From Ornithinicoccus hortensis (GTDB lineage: Bacteria > Actinomycetota > Actinomycetes > Actinomycetales > Dermatophilaceae), in the NCBI RefSeq assembly GCF_006716185.1, contig NZ_VFOP01000001.1, positions 3,472,001 through 3,536,000 on the forward strand: 64,000 nucleotides of DNA. Reading direction: 5' to 3'. The notes below the pieces were generated by a model. The model ran no database searches. It was not told where the DNA came from and was given only the letters and a program-made list of their open reading frames with translations. A program made the position numbers and the translations under genes. Position 1 is the first letter of the stretch. Each line of letters opens with the position of its first letter. Shown here piece by piece: positions 43,950-52,600 of the stretch.

Positions 43950-46598
43950 TCAGTTGTCGCTCCCCGGCGGCAGCAGGGTCAGGGTCTGCTCGCCGGCCTC
44001 CTCGACCGCCTCCGGGGAGTGCACCCAGGGGTAGGTCTCCCCCTCGATCCAGGCCTGCGTCTGGTCGTTGTAGTTGCGGTGGAACGGGTGCCCGGAGTTC
44101 CCCGTCTGGTTGACCCAGCGGGAGGCGTCCAGGTCGGCCAGGTCGACGACCATCCGCATCGAGGGCGCAGCGGTGACCTGGTAGGTCCCGGACCCCGCGT
44201 CCCAGCTGTTGGCGTTCACCAGCGCCGAGCCGCCCGGCATGCCGTAGGGGCCGTCGCTGAAGATGCCCTGCACGATCTCGGGCACGCCCTCGGCGCTGAA
44301 CACCTCGTGGCTCATCGAGACCCGGTGCAACCGGCCCCACTCCCAGTCCTCGGGGTTCTTGCTCAGCCGCCGGGTCAGGTCCAGCCGTGCCTCGACCATC
44401 GCGTTGCGCAGCACCTCGTCGCGGGTTTCGACGACGCCCACGGTGCGCTTGTCGTCCCACCACGGGTCCTCGGGCTTGGACAGCAGGTTCTCGGTCAGCG
44501 TCATCCAGCGGGCGTTGCCGGTGGCGTGCAGGTCGCTGGGCAGCTCGTCGTTGAAGGTCTGCTCCAGCACCTGGGCCCACACCGCGTAGAAGTAGGTCGC
44601 GGCCGCCGACTGCTCGCCGCTGGCGGGCGCGGTCCGGTCCCAGTCGCGCAGCAGGTCCTGGGCCTCGGTGTAGAACGCGTCGTCCAGGTCGACCTCGAGC
44701 AGGGCCGGGACGAGGGCATCGGCGAACTCGCTGTAGGTGTCGGTCTGGATCGTGGTCATCGTGTCGGTCGTCAGGGGCCCCTCGGCAGCCGCGGCATGGA
44801 GCAGGTCGAGGATCCGCTGGGACCGGTAGCCGGTGTCCCACTCGGTCGTCAGGAACGGGGTGTTGAACCGCGACACGGCCTGGTTGGCGGTCACGATGAT
44901 CCCGTCGTCGGGGTTCAGCACGAAGGGGAGCTGGCTGAACGGCACCCAGCCCTTCCAGTCGTATGCCGGATCCCACCCGGGCGATGGCCAGTAGCCGGGC
45001 GGTTTGCCGGTCGTGGAGCTCTGCCGCACCGGGATCAGGCCGGGGGCCTGGTAGCCGATGTTGCCCTCGGTGTCGGCATACACCAGGTTCTGGGAGGGGA
45101 CGGCGAACAGCTTGGCCGCGGCGCGGAACTCCTCCCAGTCCGTCGCGGAGTTGAGCGCGAACACGGCCTCGGCCGTCCGGGACTTCTCCAAGCCGGTCCA
45201 GGCCATGGACACGTCGTAGCGCTGGGAGGACTCCACCCCGTTGACCGGGGCGCTCTGGCCGGCGTCCCGGACCCCGTCGATGGCATCGGATAGGATCGGG
45301 CCGTGGTCGGTGGCGCGCACCTCGATCTCCACGTCCTCCCCGCCGGCCACCCGGATGGTCTCGGCGCGGGTCTCCAGCGGCACCCAGGTGTTCTCCCGCC
45401 GGTACTGCCCGTCCTCGATGTCCTCCCAGTAGAAGTCGGTGACATCGGGATCCAGGTTGGTGAACCCCCAGGCGATGTTCTGGTTGTGCCCGATCACCAC
45501 GCCGGGGAAGCCGGCGAAGGTGAACCCGGAGACGTCGAACGGGCAGGCCTGGCTCACCTCCCTGCAGTGCAGACCGGCCTGCATCCAGATCCCGGGCTGG
45601 GTGACGCCCAGGTGCGGGTCGTTGGCCAACAGCGGCAGACCGGACTCGGTGTGCTCGCCGGAGACGACCCAGGAGTTGGACCCGACGCCGTCGTCGCCGG
45701 ACAGCAGCGGCGGGATCGCCGCGAGCGCGGACTCGGTCCGCTCCAAGGACGCCAGGTCGACCGGGTTCTTCGGCCGGACCGGATCAGGTCCCGGCGTCAC
45801 CGCACCGCCCCGGTCGCCGGTCGTGGCGTCGTCAGTCGGCTCGTCCGCGGGGTCGGTGACTGCCGTCCCTCCCTGACTCAGGTCGGCCTTCCACTCGTCG
45901 TCGCTGAGGATCGGATCGTGCTGGTCGAACGGGTAGTCGGGGTAGAGCGAGGTCAGCTGGTTCAACGACACGTCGCCGGCCAACCGGGCGCGGGCGAGCT
46001 CGTCGGTGTAGTTGCCGCGCAGGTCCCACGCCATCGCCTTGAGCCAGGCCAGGGAGTCGACCTCGTCCCACGGCTCGATCGAGTACCCGGGCGCGGTCTG
46101 GGCCAGCAGGACGTACTCCAGCCCGACCTGGGAGGGGCTGGGCCGCTCGGCCAGGTAGGCGTTGACGCCCGCGGCGTAGGACTGCAGGTAGCGCCGCGCC
46201 TCCGGGGACAGGGTCGGCAGCTCGGCCTCGGCCACCCGGCGCCAGCCCATGGTCCGGATCACCGTGTCGGTCTCGACCCCCGCCTCCCCGACCAGCTCGG
46301 AGAGGCGGCCGGCGGTGACGTGCCGGCGCAGGTCCATCTGGAAGAAGCGGTCCTGCGCGGCGACGTAGCCCTGGGCGAGGAAGAGGTCCTCCGGCGTGTC
46401 GGCATACAGGTGGGCCACCCCGAGCTCGTCGCGCACGACGGTCACCGGCGCGGTCAGTCCCGCGACCTCCAGGTCTCCCGCCGTCTGCGGGAACGACCGG
46501 CGCACCAGGCCCACCCCGAGCACGGCCGCCGCGACGAGCACGATCACCAGGATGGCGACCAGCGGGAGCAGGACGCGGCGGAGACGGGAGGCAGGCAC
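43950..46598 (-). CDS. Penicillin acylase-family Ntn hydrolase, membrane-anchored precursor
   Basis: The 882-residue precursor has an N-terminal signal/anchor helix (about 10-34) and the penicillin acylase order. The alpha chain is LTAPVTVVRDELGVAHLYADTPEDLFLAQGYVAAQDRFFQMDLRRH; a spacer with an acidic linker near 245-280 follows; then the beta chain starts at the nucleophile Ser in GSNSWVVSGEHTESG. Later blocks SGFTFAGFPGVVIGHNQNIAWGFTN fit the family. Autocleavage before that Ser is expected. Such enzymes hydrolyse amides, including beta-lactam side chains and acyl-homoserine lactones. GTG 46598 lies six bases after a TACGCT box; a GTG six codons earlier is also possible. Confidence 0.9.
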   Translation of the reverse strand: MPASRLRRVLLPLVAILVIVLVAAAVLGVGLVRRSFPQTAGDLEVAGLTAPVTVVRDELGVAHLYADTPEDLFLAQGYVAAQDRFFQMDLRRHVTAGRLSELVGEAGVETDTVIRTMGWRRVAEAELPTLSPEARRYLQSYAAGVNAYLAERPSPSQVGLEYVLLAQTAPGYSIEPWDEVDSLAWLKAMAWDLRGNYTDELARARLAGDVSLNQLTSLYPDYPFDQHDPILSDDEWKADLSQGGTAVTDPADEPTDDATTGDRGGAVTPGPDPVRPKNPVDLASLERTESALAAIPPLLSGDDGVGSNSWVVSGEHTESGLPLLANDPHLGVTQPGIWMQAGLHCREVSQACPFDVSGFTFAGFPGVVIGHNQNIAWGFTNLDPDVTDFYWEDIEDGQYRRENTWVPLETRAETIRVAGGEDVEIEVRATDHGPILSDAIDGVRDAGQSAPVNGVESSQRYDVSMAWTGLEKSRTAEAVFALNSATDWEEFRAAAKLFAVPSQNLVYADTEGNIGYQAPGLIPVRQSSTTGKPPGYWPSPGWDPAYDWKGWVPFSQLPFVLNPDDGIIVTANQAVSRFNTPFLTTEWDTGYRSQRILDLLHAAAAEGPLTTDTMTTIQTDTYSEFADALVPALLEVDLDDAFYTEAQDLLRDWDRTAPASGEQSAAATYFYAVWAQVLEQTFNDELPSDLHATGNARWMTLTENLLSKPEDPWWDDKRTVGVVETRDEVLRNAMVEARLDLTRRLSKNPEDWEWGRLHRVSMSHEVFSAEGVPEIVQGIFSDGPYGMPGGSALVNANSWDAGSGTYQVTAAPSMRMVVDLADLDASRWVNQTGNSGHPFHRNYNDQTQAWIEGETYPWVHSPEAVEEAGEQTLTLLPPGSDN

Positions 46599-46604
46599 AC
46601 CCCG

Positions 46605-46610
46605 AGCGTA
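46605..46610 (-). promoter_or_regulatory. -10 box (TACGCT) of the penicillin acylase-family gene
   Basis: TACGCT on the minus strand ends six bases before the GTG at 46598. This spacing favours 46598 as a leaderless start over the in-frame GTG at 46616, which lies upstream of the box. Confidence 0.45.
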
Positions 46611-46642
46611 TGACACCGAGCGCCGAGTCCGGCGCAGCGCCG

Positions 46643-46648
46643 TACACT
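46643..46648 (+). promoter_or_regulatory. -10 box (TACACT) of the FmdB-like gene
   Basis: TACACT ends eight bases before the GTG at 46657; no ribosome binding site intervenes. It is divergent from the acylase promoter with about 33 bases between the two boxes. Confidence 0.5.
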
Positions 46649-46656
46649 ACGTTCTC

Positions 46657-47037
46657 GTGCCCAAGTACTCATACGCCTGCAAGGACTGCGGCCACAACTT
46701 CGACATCCAGCAGTCCTTCCACGACGACCCGCTGACCACCTGCCCGGAGTGCGGCGGGGCGCTGCGCAAGGTCTTCGGCAACGTCGGGGTCGTCTTCAAG
46801 GGGTCCGGCTTCTACCGCACCGACTCCCGCTCCGGGTCCACCGCCTCGGTGCCGGCCTCCACCGGGTCGTCCTCCGGCTCGTCCTCGGACTCCTCGGGCG
46901 GTTCCGGTTCCTCCGGCTCCTCCAGCGGTTCCGGTTCCTCCAGCACCTCGGGGTCCTCCAGCTCCTCCGGCACATCGGGCGGCTCGGGCTCCAAGGCGTC
47001 GTCCACAGGTTCGGGTTCGTCGGCCAAGAGCGCCTGA
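46657..47037 (+). CDS. FmdB-family zinc-ribbon protein with Ser/Gly-rich tail
   Basis: The 126-residue protein begins with the FmdB zinc ribbon: PKYSYACKDCGHNFDIQQSFHDDPLTTCPECGGALRKVF (two CxxC knuckles) followed by GVVFKGSGFYRTDSR. The rest (about residues 60-126) is low complexity, over half Ser and Gly, a longer tail than usual. The function of FmdB proteins is uncertain; a regulatory role was proposed for the formamidase-linked founder. Confidence 0.9.
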   Translation: MPKYSYACKDCGHNFDIQQSFHDDPLTTCPECGGALRKVFGNVGVVFKGSGFYRTDSRSGSTASVPASTGSSSGSSSDSSGGSGSSGSSSGSGSSSTSGSSSSSGTSGGSGSKASSTGSGSSAKSA

Positions 47038-47045
47038 TCCGCGCC

Positions 47046-47051
47046 TAGGAT
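47046..47051 (+). promoter_or_regulatory. -10 box (TAGGAT) of mtnP
   Basis: TAGGAT ends six bases before the GTG at 47058. It starts nine bases after the FmdB stop, so mtnP has its own leaderless promoter. Confidence 0.5.
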
Positions 47052-47057
47052 CGGTGG

Positions 47058-47921
47058 GTGACCACCGCCGCACAGCATCCGGGCAACACCGCTGTCCCGC
47101 CCCGCGCCGAGATCGGCGTCATCGGCGGGTCCGGGCTCTACGAGTTCCTCGAGGACGCCGAGCCGGTCCGTGTCGACACCCCGTTCGGCCCGCCCAGCGG
47201 TGACCCGGTCATCGGTGAGGTCGCCGGCCGGACGGTCGCCTTCCTCCCCCGCCACGGCACGGACCACCGGTTCCCCCCGCACCGGGTGAACTACCGCGCC
47301 AACCTCTGGGCGCTGCGTGCCCTCGGGGTCCGCCAGGTGTTGGCCCCCTGCGCCGTGGGGTCCCTCGTCCCGGCGCACGGTCCGGGCACCATCGTGCTGC
47401 CCGACCAGGTCATCGACCGCACCTCCGGCCGCCCGCACACCGTGTATGACATGGAAGGGCCCGTCGTCCACGTCGCCTTCGCCGATCCCTACTGTCCGTC
47501 GGGCCGGGCCGCCGTGCGTGCCGCGGTCTCCCCGGACGCCGGACCGGTCGTCGACGGCGGCACCCTGGTGGTGATCAACGGCCCCCGGTTCGGGTCCCGC
47601 GCGGAGTCCCGCTGGCACGCTGCGGCGGGCGGCACCGTCGTGGGGATGACCGGGATGCCCGAGGCGTCGGTCGCCCGGGAGCTCGCGATGTGCTTCACCG
47701 CCGTCGCGATGGTGACCGACCACGACGCGGGCGTCGAGGCGGGCGAGGCGGTCACCCACGCCGAGGTGCTCGCAGCGTTCGCGGCCAACATCGACCGGCT
47801 CCGGGGACTGCTCATGTCGGCCATCGAGGCGCTGCCCGCGCACGAACCGGACGACACGGCGACCTGCCCGTGCCGGCGCGTGCTGGACGGCATGACGTTG
47901 CCGATCGAGCTGCCGAGGTAG
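47058..47921 (+). CDS. mtnP: S-methyl-5'-thioadenosine phosphorylase
   Basis: The 287-residue purine-nucleoside-phosphorylase-family enzyme has the phosphate loop GVIGGSGLYEF, PRHGTDHRFPPHRVNYRANLWAL, the purine-site NGPRFGSRAES and MTGMPEASVARELAM, and the DHDAGVEAG block. It splits methylthioadenosine to adenine and methylthioribose-1-phosphate, the first salvage step back to methionine. A CPCRR motif near the C-terminus is typical of this subgroup. Specificity for thioinosine cannot be excluded. Confidence 0.92.
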   Translation: MTTAAQHPGNTAVPPRAEIGVIGGSGLYEFLEDAEPVRVDTPFGPPSGDPVIGEVAGRTVAFLPRHGTDHRFPPHRVNYRANLWALRALGVRQVLAPCAVGSLVPAHGPGTIVLPDQVIDRTSGRPHTVYDMEGPVVHVAFADPYCPSGRAAVRAAVSPDAGPVVDGGTLVVINGPRFGSRAESRWHAAAGGTVVGMTGMPEASVARELAMCFTAVAMVTDHDAGVEAGEAVTHAEVLAAFAANIDRLRGLLMSAIEALPAHEPDDTATCPCRRVLDGMTLPIELPR

Positions 47922-47927
47922 ACGGCC

Positions 47928-48659
47928 GTGCGGGGGCGGGCGCAGCAGGAGCAGAAACAACGGGGTCGGACTGGGCGGGGACCCATCCGGACGCTGCGGG
48001 CCGGGGACCGGCGCGGCCAGTGGCGTCGCGGACTGCTGCGTCGTGGGGCCGCGGCGGCCCTGGCCGGCGGGGCGGTGTGGGCCGCGACCTCCGCCCTCGC
48101 ACCCGAGCCACCCGACCCCGGCACCCCCGTCGTGGTGGCGGCCCACGACATACCGGTCGGTGCCTCCCTGGGTGACGGCGACCTGGACACCGTGCGGTGG
48201 CCGGCAGACACGCTGCCCGCCGGGACCTTCACCCGTGCCGAGGACCTGCGCGGCGAGGTGACCAACGCCCCCCTCCGGGCCGGTGAGCCGGTGACCGACC
48301 TGCGGGTCGGGTTCGCCGCCACGCTCACCGGGTTGTCCGGTGACCTGGTGCTGACCCACGTCCCTGTGACCGATCACGCACTCGCGGGGGCGCTCCGGCC
48401 CGGGACCCGGGTGGACGTGCTGAGCACCGTAGACGGGTCGTTGCTCGCCGGGGACGTCCTCGTGACCGCCCTCTCCCCCGCCGGGCAACACGGTTCTGAC
48501 CTGGGCTTTTCCGCCACCGGGGATGCGGACTCGCCGGCCGGTTTCTACGCCGCGGTGACCGACGACGAAGCGGCGCGGCTCGCCCCCGCCACGGGCCCTG
48601 CGGGCGCCCTGACGGGCGGGGTCACGGTGGTCCTGCGACCGCCGGACACGCCACGGTGA
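47928..48659 (+). CDS. SAF-domain protein (CpaB/RcpC-like)
   Basis: The 243-residue protein has a basic N-terminal stretch rich in Arg, one membrane helix (about 38-57) and a SAF domain (VVVAAHDIPVGASLGDGDLDTVRWPADTLPAGTFTRAEDL, about 68-130). A second beta-rich part follows (GTRVDVLSTVDGSLLAGDVLVTAL). It resembles CpaB, the pilus-assembly periplasmic component, but no Flp pilus genes are near, so the role is open. GTG 47928, seven bases after mtnP. Confidence 0.78.
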   Translation: MRGRAQQEQKQRGRTGRGPIRTLRAGDRRGQWRRGLLRRGAAAALAGGAVWAATSALAPEPPDPGTPVVVAAHDIPVGASLGDGDLDTVRWPADTLPAGTFTRAEDLRGEVTNAPLRAGEPVTDLRVGFAATLTGLSGDLVLTHVPVTDHALAGALRPGTRVDVLSTVDGSLLAGDVLVTALSPAGQHGSDLGFSATGDADSPAGFYAAVTDDEAARLAPATGPAGALTGGVTVVLRPPDTPR

Positions 48660-48682
48660 CCGTGTTCGTTCCCTAAGTCGGC

Positions 48683-48688
48683 TATTCT
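48683..48688 (+). promoter_or_regulatory. -10 box (TATTCT) of mscL
   Basis: TATTCT is the best -10 candidate in the 119 bases before mscL. It would leave a leader of about 85 bases containing a short inverted repeat (GATACCG at 48703-48709 and CGGTATC at 48712-48718). Confidence 0.4.
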
Positions 48689-48778
48689 GCCCTGCGGCCT
48701 TAGATACCGACCGGTATCCAGGCAACCCAGAACGACACACCCAACCATGTGCCCCATTGGCACGTCTCGGAGGAAGAA

Positions 48779-49177
48779 ATGATCCAGGGGTTCAAGGACT
48801 TCATCATGCGGGGGAACATCGTCGACCTCGCGGTCGCGGTGGTCATCGGCACCGCGTTCGCGGCCGTCGTGGACGCGGTCGTCAGCAACCTGATCAACCC
48901 GCTGCTGGCCCGCGTGGGTGGCGGCGGCGTCGGTGAGGGCCTGGGCATCCAGCTCGGCGATGCCGGCAACCCGGCAACCTTCATCAACCTGGGCGCGATG
49001 ATCAACGCGCTGATCGTGTTCCTGCTCACCGCCGCCGTGGTCTACTTCGTCATCGTCGTCCCGATGAACAAGATCAACGACAGGCGCAAGCGTGGCGTCG
49101 AGGAGCCCGAGGAGGAGGTCTCCGAAGAGGTGGCCGCACTCCGCGAGATCCGCGACCTGCTCGCCAACCGCGGCTGA
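48779..49177 (+). CDS. mscL: Large-conductance mechanosensitive channel MscL
   Basis: The 132-residue protein has the MscL pattern: N-terminal amphipathic FKDFIMRGNIVDLAVAVVIGTAFAAVV (first helix and pore constriction), second helix NALIVFLLTAAVVYFVIVVPMNKI, and a cytoplasmic bundle with EEVAALREIRDLLA. It opens under membrane tension to relieve hypo-osmotic shock. ATG 48779 has GGAGGA upstream, preferred to the ATG at 48749. Confidence 0.96.
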   Translation: MIQGFKDFIMRGNIVDLAVAVVIGTAFAAVVDAVVSNLINPLLARVGGGGVGEGLGIQLGDAGNPATFINLGAMINALIVFLLTAAVVYFVIVVPMNKINDRRKRGVEEPEEEVSEEVAALREIRDLLANRG

Positions 49178-49223
49178 TCTCAGCAACCCGCTGACCTGAC
49201 CGGCTCGACCGGTCGGTCCGACA

Positions 49224-49258
49224 CGAGGCCCGGACACGCACCGCGTGTCCGGGCCTCG
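49224..49258. terminator. Terminator after mscL
   Basis: A 15-bp perfect inverted repeat (CGAGGCCCGGACACG at 49224-49238 and its complement at 49244-49258) with a five-base loop lies 46 bases after the mscL stop and before the convergent Pro-rich gene. Confidence 0.8.
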
Positions 49259-49303
49259 CGCTGTCTGTGCCCGAGCGGTGGTGCCGCCCCCGGCACGGCA
49301 CGT

Positions 49304-49624
49304 TCAGCCCCAGTGCGGCGGCCGTTGCTCCCGGAGCCAGCTCTCGTGGCCCGACTGCCGCGGTGGCTCGCCCCAGCCGAGGTCGGTGTCGTCGACCGTC
49401 TGCTCCGGCAGGTCCGGCTCCGCGGGCCTCGCCGGGGCCGGGGCTCCCGCGTCATCGCTGCCGGGCGGGACGGCTTCCGGCGGACTCGCCGCCGGAGGAC
49501 TCGCCGCCGCTGGGGCGGCCCCGGCACGCGGTGGCGTCCGGGTGGTGCCGGTGACCGGCCGGCCGACGTGCGTCGGGGGGCTCACCACCCTCCGGTGGCG
49601 CCGGGCGGGTCGCGGGGTGCTCAC
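49304..49624 (-). CDS. Small Pro/Ala-rich protein coupled to the helicase-like gene
   Basis: The 106-residue product is basic at the start (RPARRHRR) and Pro/Ala-rich in the middle. It ends in a distinct motif (DDTDLGWGEPPRQSGHESWLREQRPPHWG region) that looks conserved rather than random, ending in Trp-Gly. GTG 49624 overlaps the stop of the 1227-residue gene by four bases. The conserved-looking tail suggests a binding motif for the large partner. Function unknown. Confidence 0.6.
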   Translation of the reverse strand: MSTPRPARRHRRVVSPPTHVGRPVTGTTRTPPRAGAAPAAASPPAASPPEAVPPGSDDAGAPAPARPAEPDLPEQTVDDTDLGWGEPPRQSGHESWLREQRPPHWG

Positions 49625-52600
49625 CGTCGGCCCCGGGCTGCGGAGGCTTCCCGGGTGATCTCCAGGATGCGTGCCACCTCGCGGGCCGGGTCGCGGAACA
49701 GGTCGGTCGACCACACCTGCACCGGCACCCAGCCGCGCATCCGGAGCTGCTCTGCACGCAGCCGCAGCTCGTCCCGGCTCACGACCTGGACCGGGCTGCT
49801 GTCGGTGTGCACCGCGACCAGTGGGCGCCCCGTCTCCTGGGGGTCGTCCACCACCAGCTCGATCCCGAAGCGCCCGGTGCCGTACCCCCCGCGGACGGTG
49901 AGGTCGTGCGCGCGCAACTTGTCCGCCAGGTCTGCCACGAGCGGGGAGTCGAACTCCGAGGTCCCGGGCGTCTGCCGGGCGCCCTCGGCGGCCCGGCGGA
50001 GCAGGTCGAGACCCGGGCCGTCGGGCCACTCGTCCACCGGACCGTCCGCGACCACGATCACCGACCGGCGCGCGACGCTGAGGGCGGTCGCGACCCAGTC
50101 GGGGTCGACCGGTCGCAGTGGTGAGAGGGCGAGCAGGACGCGGTCCCGGACCTCCGCCCCGGCGCGGTCCACGGTCGTGGCCAGCAACGACTCGGCGGCG
50201 TCCTCCCTGAAGGAGCGCCCCAGGTCCAGCAGGGCGATGCGTCCGCGCAGCGCGCGGTCCAGGTCCTCGGCCAGCGCGGGGTCCTGGGCCAGCACGGCCA
50301 GCGACTGCCAGGGCGTGGTCTTGGCGTGTTCCATCACCAGGTCCACCATCCGGGTCACCACCCGCTCGGTGCCCGCCGCGGGGAGCACGGTCACCCGCGG
50401 GCTGCGCAACACCCCGGGGTATGCGTGGGTGTCGGGATGTGCCCGCTCGAGGACCGGCTGCACCAGCCGCTGGTCGATCGGGCGGTAGAGGACGTCGAGC
50501 CCGAGCACCGGCAGCACGCCGCTCAGCGCGGCGAAGGCCGAGCCTCCCGCCACGGTGCTGTCCGCGGCCCGGTCCTCGGCGCGCTCGTCCACGCAGGCGA
50601 TGAACGGTCGCGCGGGTAGGTCGTGGCTGCTGCCCAGGCCCAGCACCTGCCCGGCCCGGTGCAGGCCGGGCACGGCGTGGGCGATGGGCAGCCGGGCCGC
50701 GTCCTCGACCACGACCAGGTCGAAGTCCAGGTCCGTCGGCAGCGTTGCGGGCACCACCAGGGGGCTGGCCGTCCATACCGGCCGCACCGCCTGCGCCACG
50801 TCCCTGACCTCACCCAGCAGTGCCGCGACGTCCAGGACGGGCGGGCCGTCCACGGCGTCGCGCAACCGCTCGACCTGGTCCGGGTGCCGGGCGACCGCAC
50901 CGGCGGCGACGCGCGCGGCCGAGTCCCGCACGGCGTCGGCGGTACGCGCCATCCGCTCGCGGTCGACCGCGGCGAAGTCCTCCAGGGCCGAGTGCAGCTC
51001 CGGTCCCCGCTGCCGGAATCCCTGCTGCCCGGTGACGAGGTGGTCGGCCAGCGAGGCCCAGAACACCAGGTCGACCTCGCCCGCGACGTCGTCCGCCGCG
51101 ACCCCGCGCCGGGCGAGGTCGTCGACGAGGTCACCCAGCCCCTCCTCCCGCAACGGCTGCAACAGTCCGTATGCCGTGGCCGTCACCGGGAGCCGGTCGG
51201 TCCGCGCCTCCAGCCGGAGCAGCCGCTCCAGCACCTGGTCCAGGTGCGTGGTGTGCAGGTCCTTGCCCGGGTCGGTCGGTTCGAGCACCCCGGCCAGCCA
51301 GTCCAGGTCGGACTCGATCCGCTCGTAGGACTCGGCGGCCGCCTCCCAGCCCGCAGGGGTGGTGGGCCGGGCCGCCCGGCCGGCCAACGCCTCCCACTCC
51401 GTCTTCTCCTGCGCGGCCGCACGCACGTGGGCCGACAGGTCCGTCGGCGGCGAGCCCGGACGGAGCAGCCCACGCACCTGCCGGCGCAACCGGCTACGGG
51501 CCATGGCCGAGGGCCGTTCCTCGCTCCCCCGCTGGGTCAGGGCGCTGACGAACTGGTCCAGCGGCGCCTCGTAGATCTGCGGGCGGAAGACGTCCAGGGT
51601 GTCCCGGGCGCGACCCATGAGCTCCAGGTGGGACCCCCACTGGCGCAGCGTGAGCGGCTCGGGCAGCCCGGCCTCGGCGCAGACCTCGCGGACGGCCGCC
51701 CGCGCGTGCTCCAGCTCGCCCCCGACCAGGCGGCGCACCAGGTCCTCGGCCCGCCCGGCGTCGTCCTGGGAGACCACGGCGGCGCCGTACCAGGGGTCCT
51801 CGCTCCGGCCCCGCTCCCAGGCCCCGATCGATGCGGCCTCGACCAGCGAGCCGATCACCTCGGCGCGTCGGTCGGGCACCAGGTCACGCAACGGCCCGCC
51901 GGTCAGCCGGACGTGCGAGACCGGCGGACGAGGACGCCCGGCCAGCTCGGTCAGCGCCACCTGCGCCTGCGCCAGGGAGGCCTCCCACGGGGCGTGCCTG
52001 GTGTGCATGGTCCGGTAGTGCTCCACCAGCGGCGTGGCCGCACCGGAGGCCGGCATCTCCGCCGCGTCGTCGGGCCCGGCCTGGTCCGCGGCTTCCCCCA
52101 CGGAGCCCTCCGGTGACCACCCCGCGGCGTCGCAGGAGGCCAGCAGGTCGGCCGCGAGGTCCCGTGCTCCCTGCGGGACCTCGCGCAGCGGGAGCACGAG
52201 GTGGTCCAGCCCGACCTGGGCCAGGCGGAGCCGCAGGGAGTCCAGCGTGGGCCGGTGCTCGGACAGCACCAGCACCCGCTTGCCGGCGGCGACCCGGTCC
52301 GCGACCACGTTGGCCACGGTCTGGGTGCGGCCCGTGCCGGGCATCGCCTCCACGACCAGGGACTTCCCCTCGCGCACCGCGCGGATCACGGCCCGTTGGG
52401 CGCGGTCGGCGTCCAGCACCACCGGGTCGTCGAGTGCCTGCTCATGGGTCTCATCGGCGGTGACGCCGCCGTGCGTCTGGCCGGAGTCCCCGCCTGCAGC
52501 ACCGTCGGCGTCATCGTTCGCTTCACCGTCCGCGCCCGCGCTGTCGGTGCCCGCACCGTCCCCGCCCGCGACCTCCCGGGCCAACCGGTCCACCAGGCCG

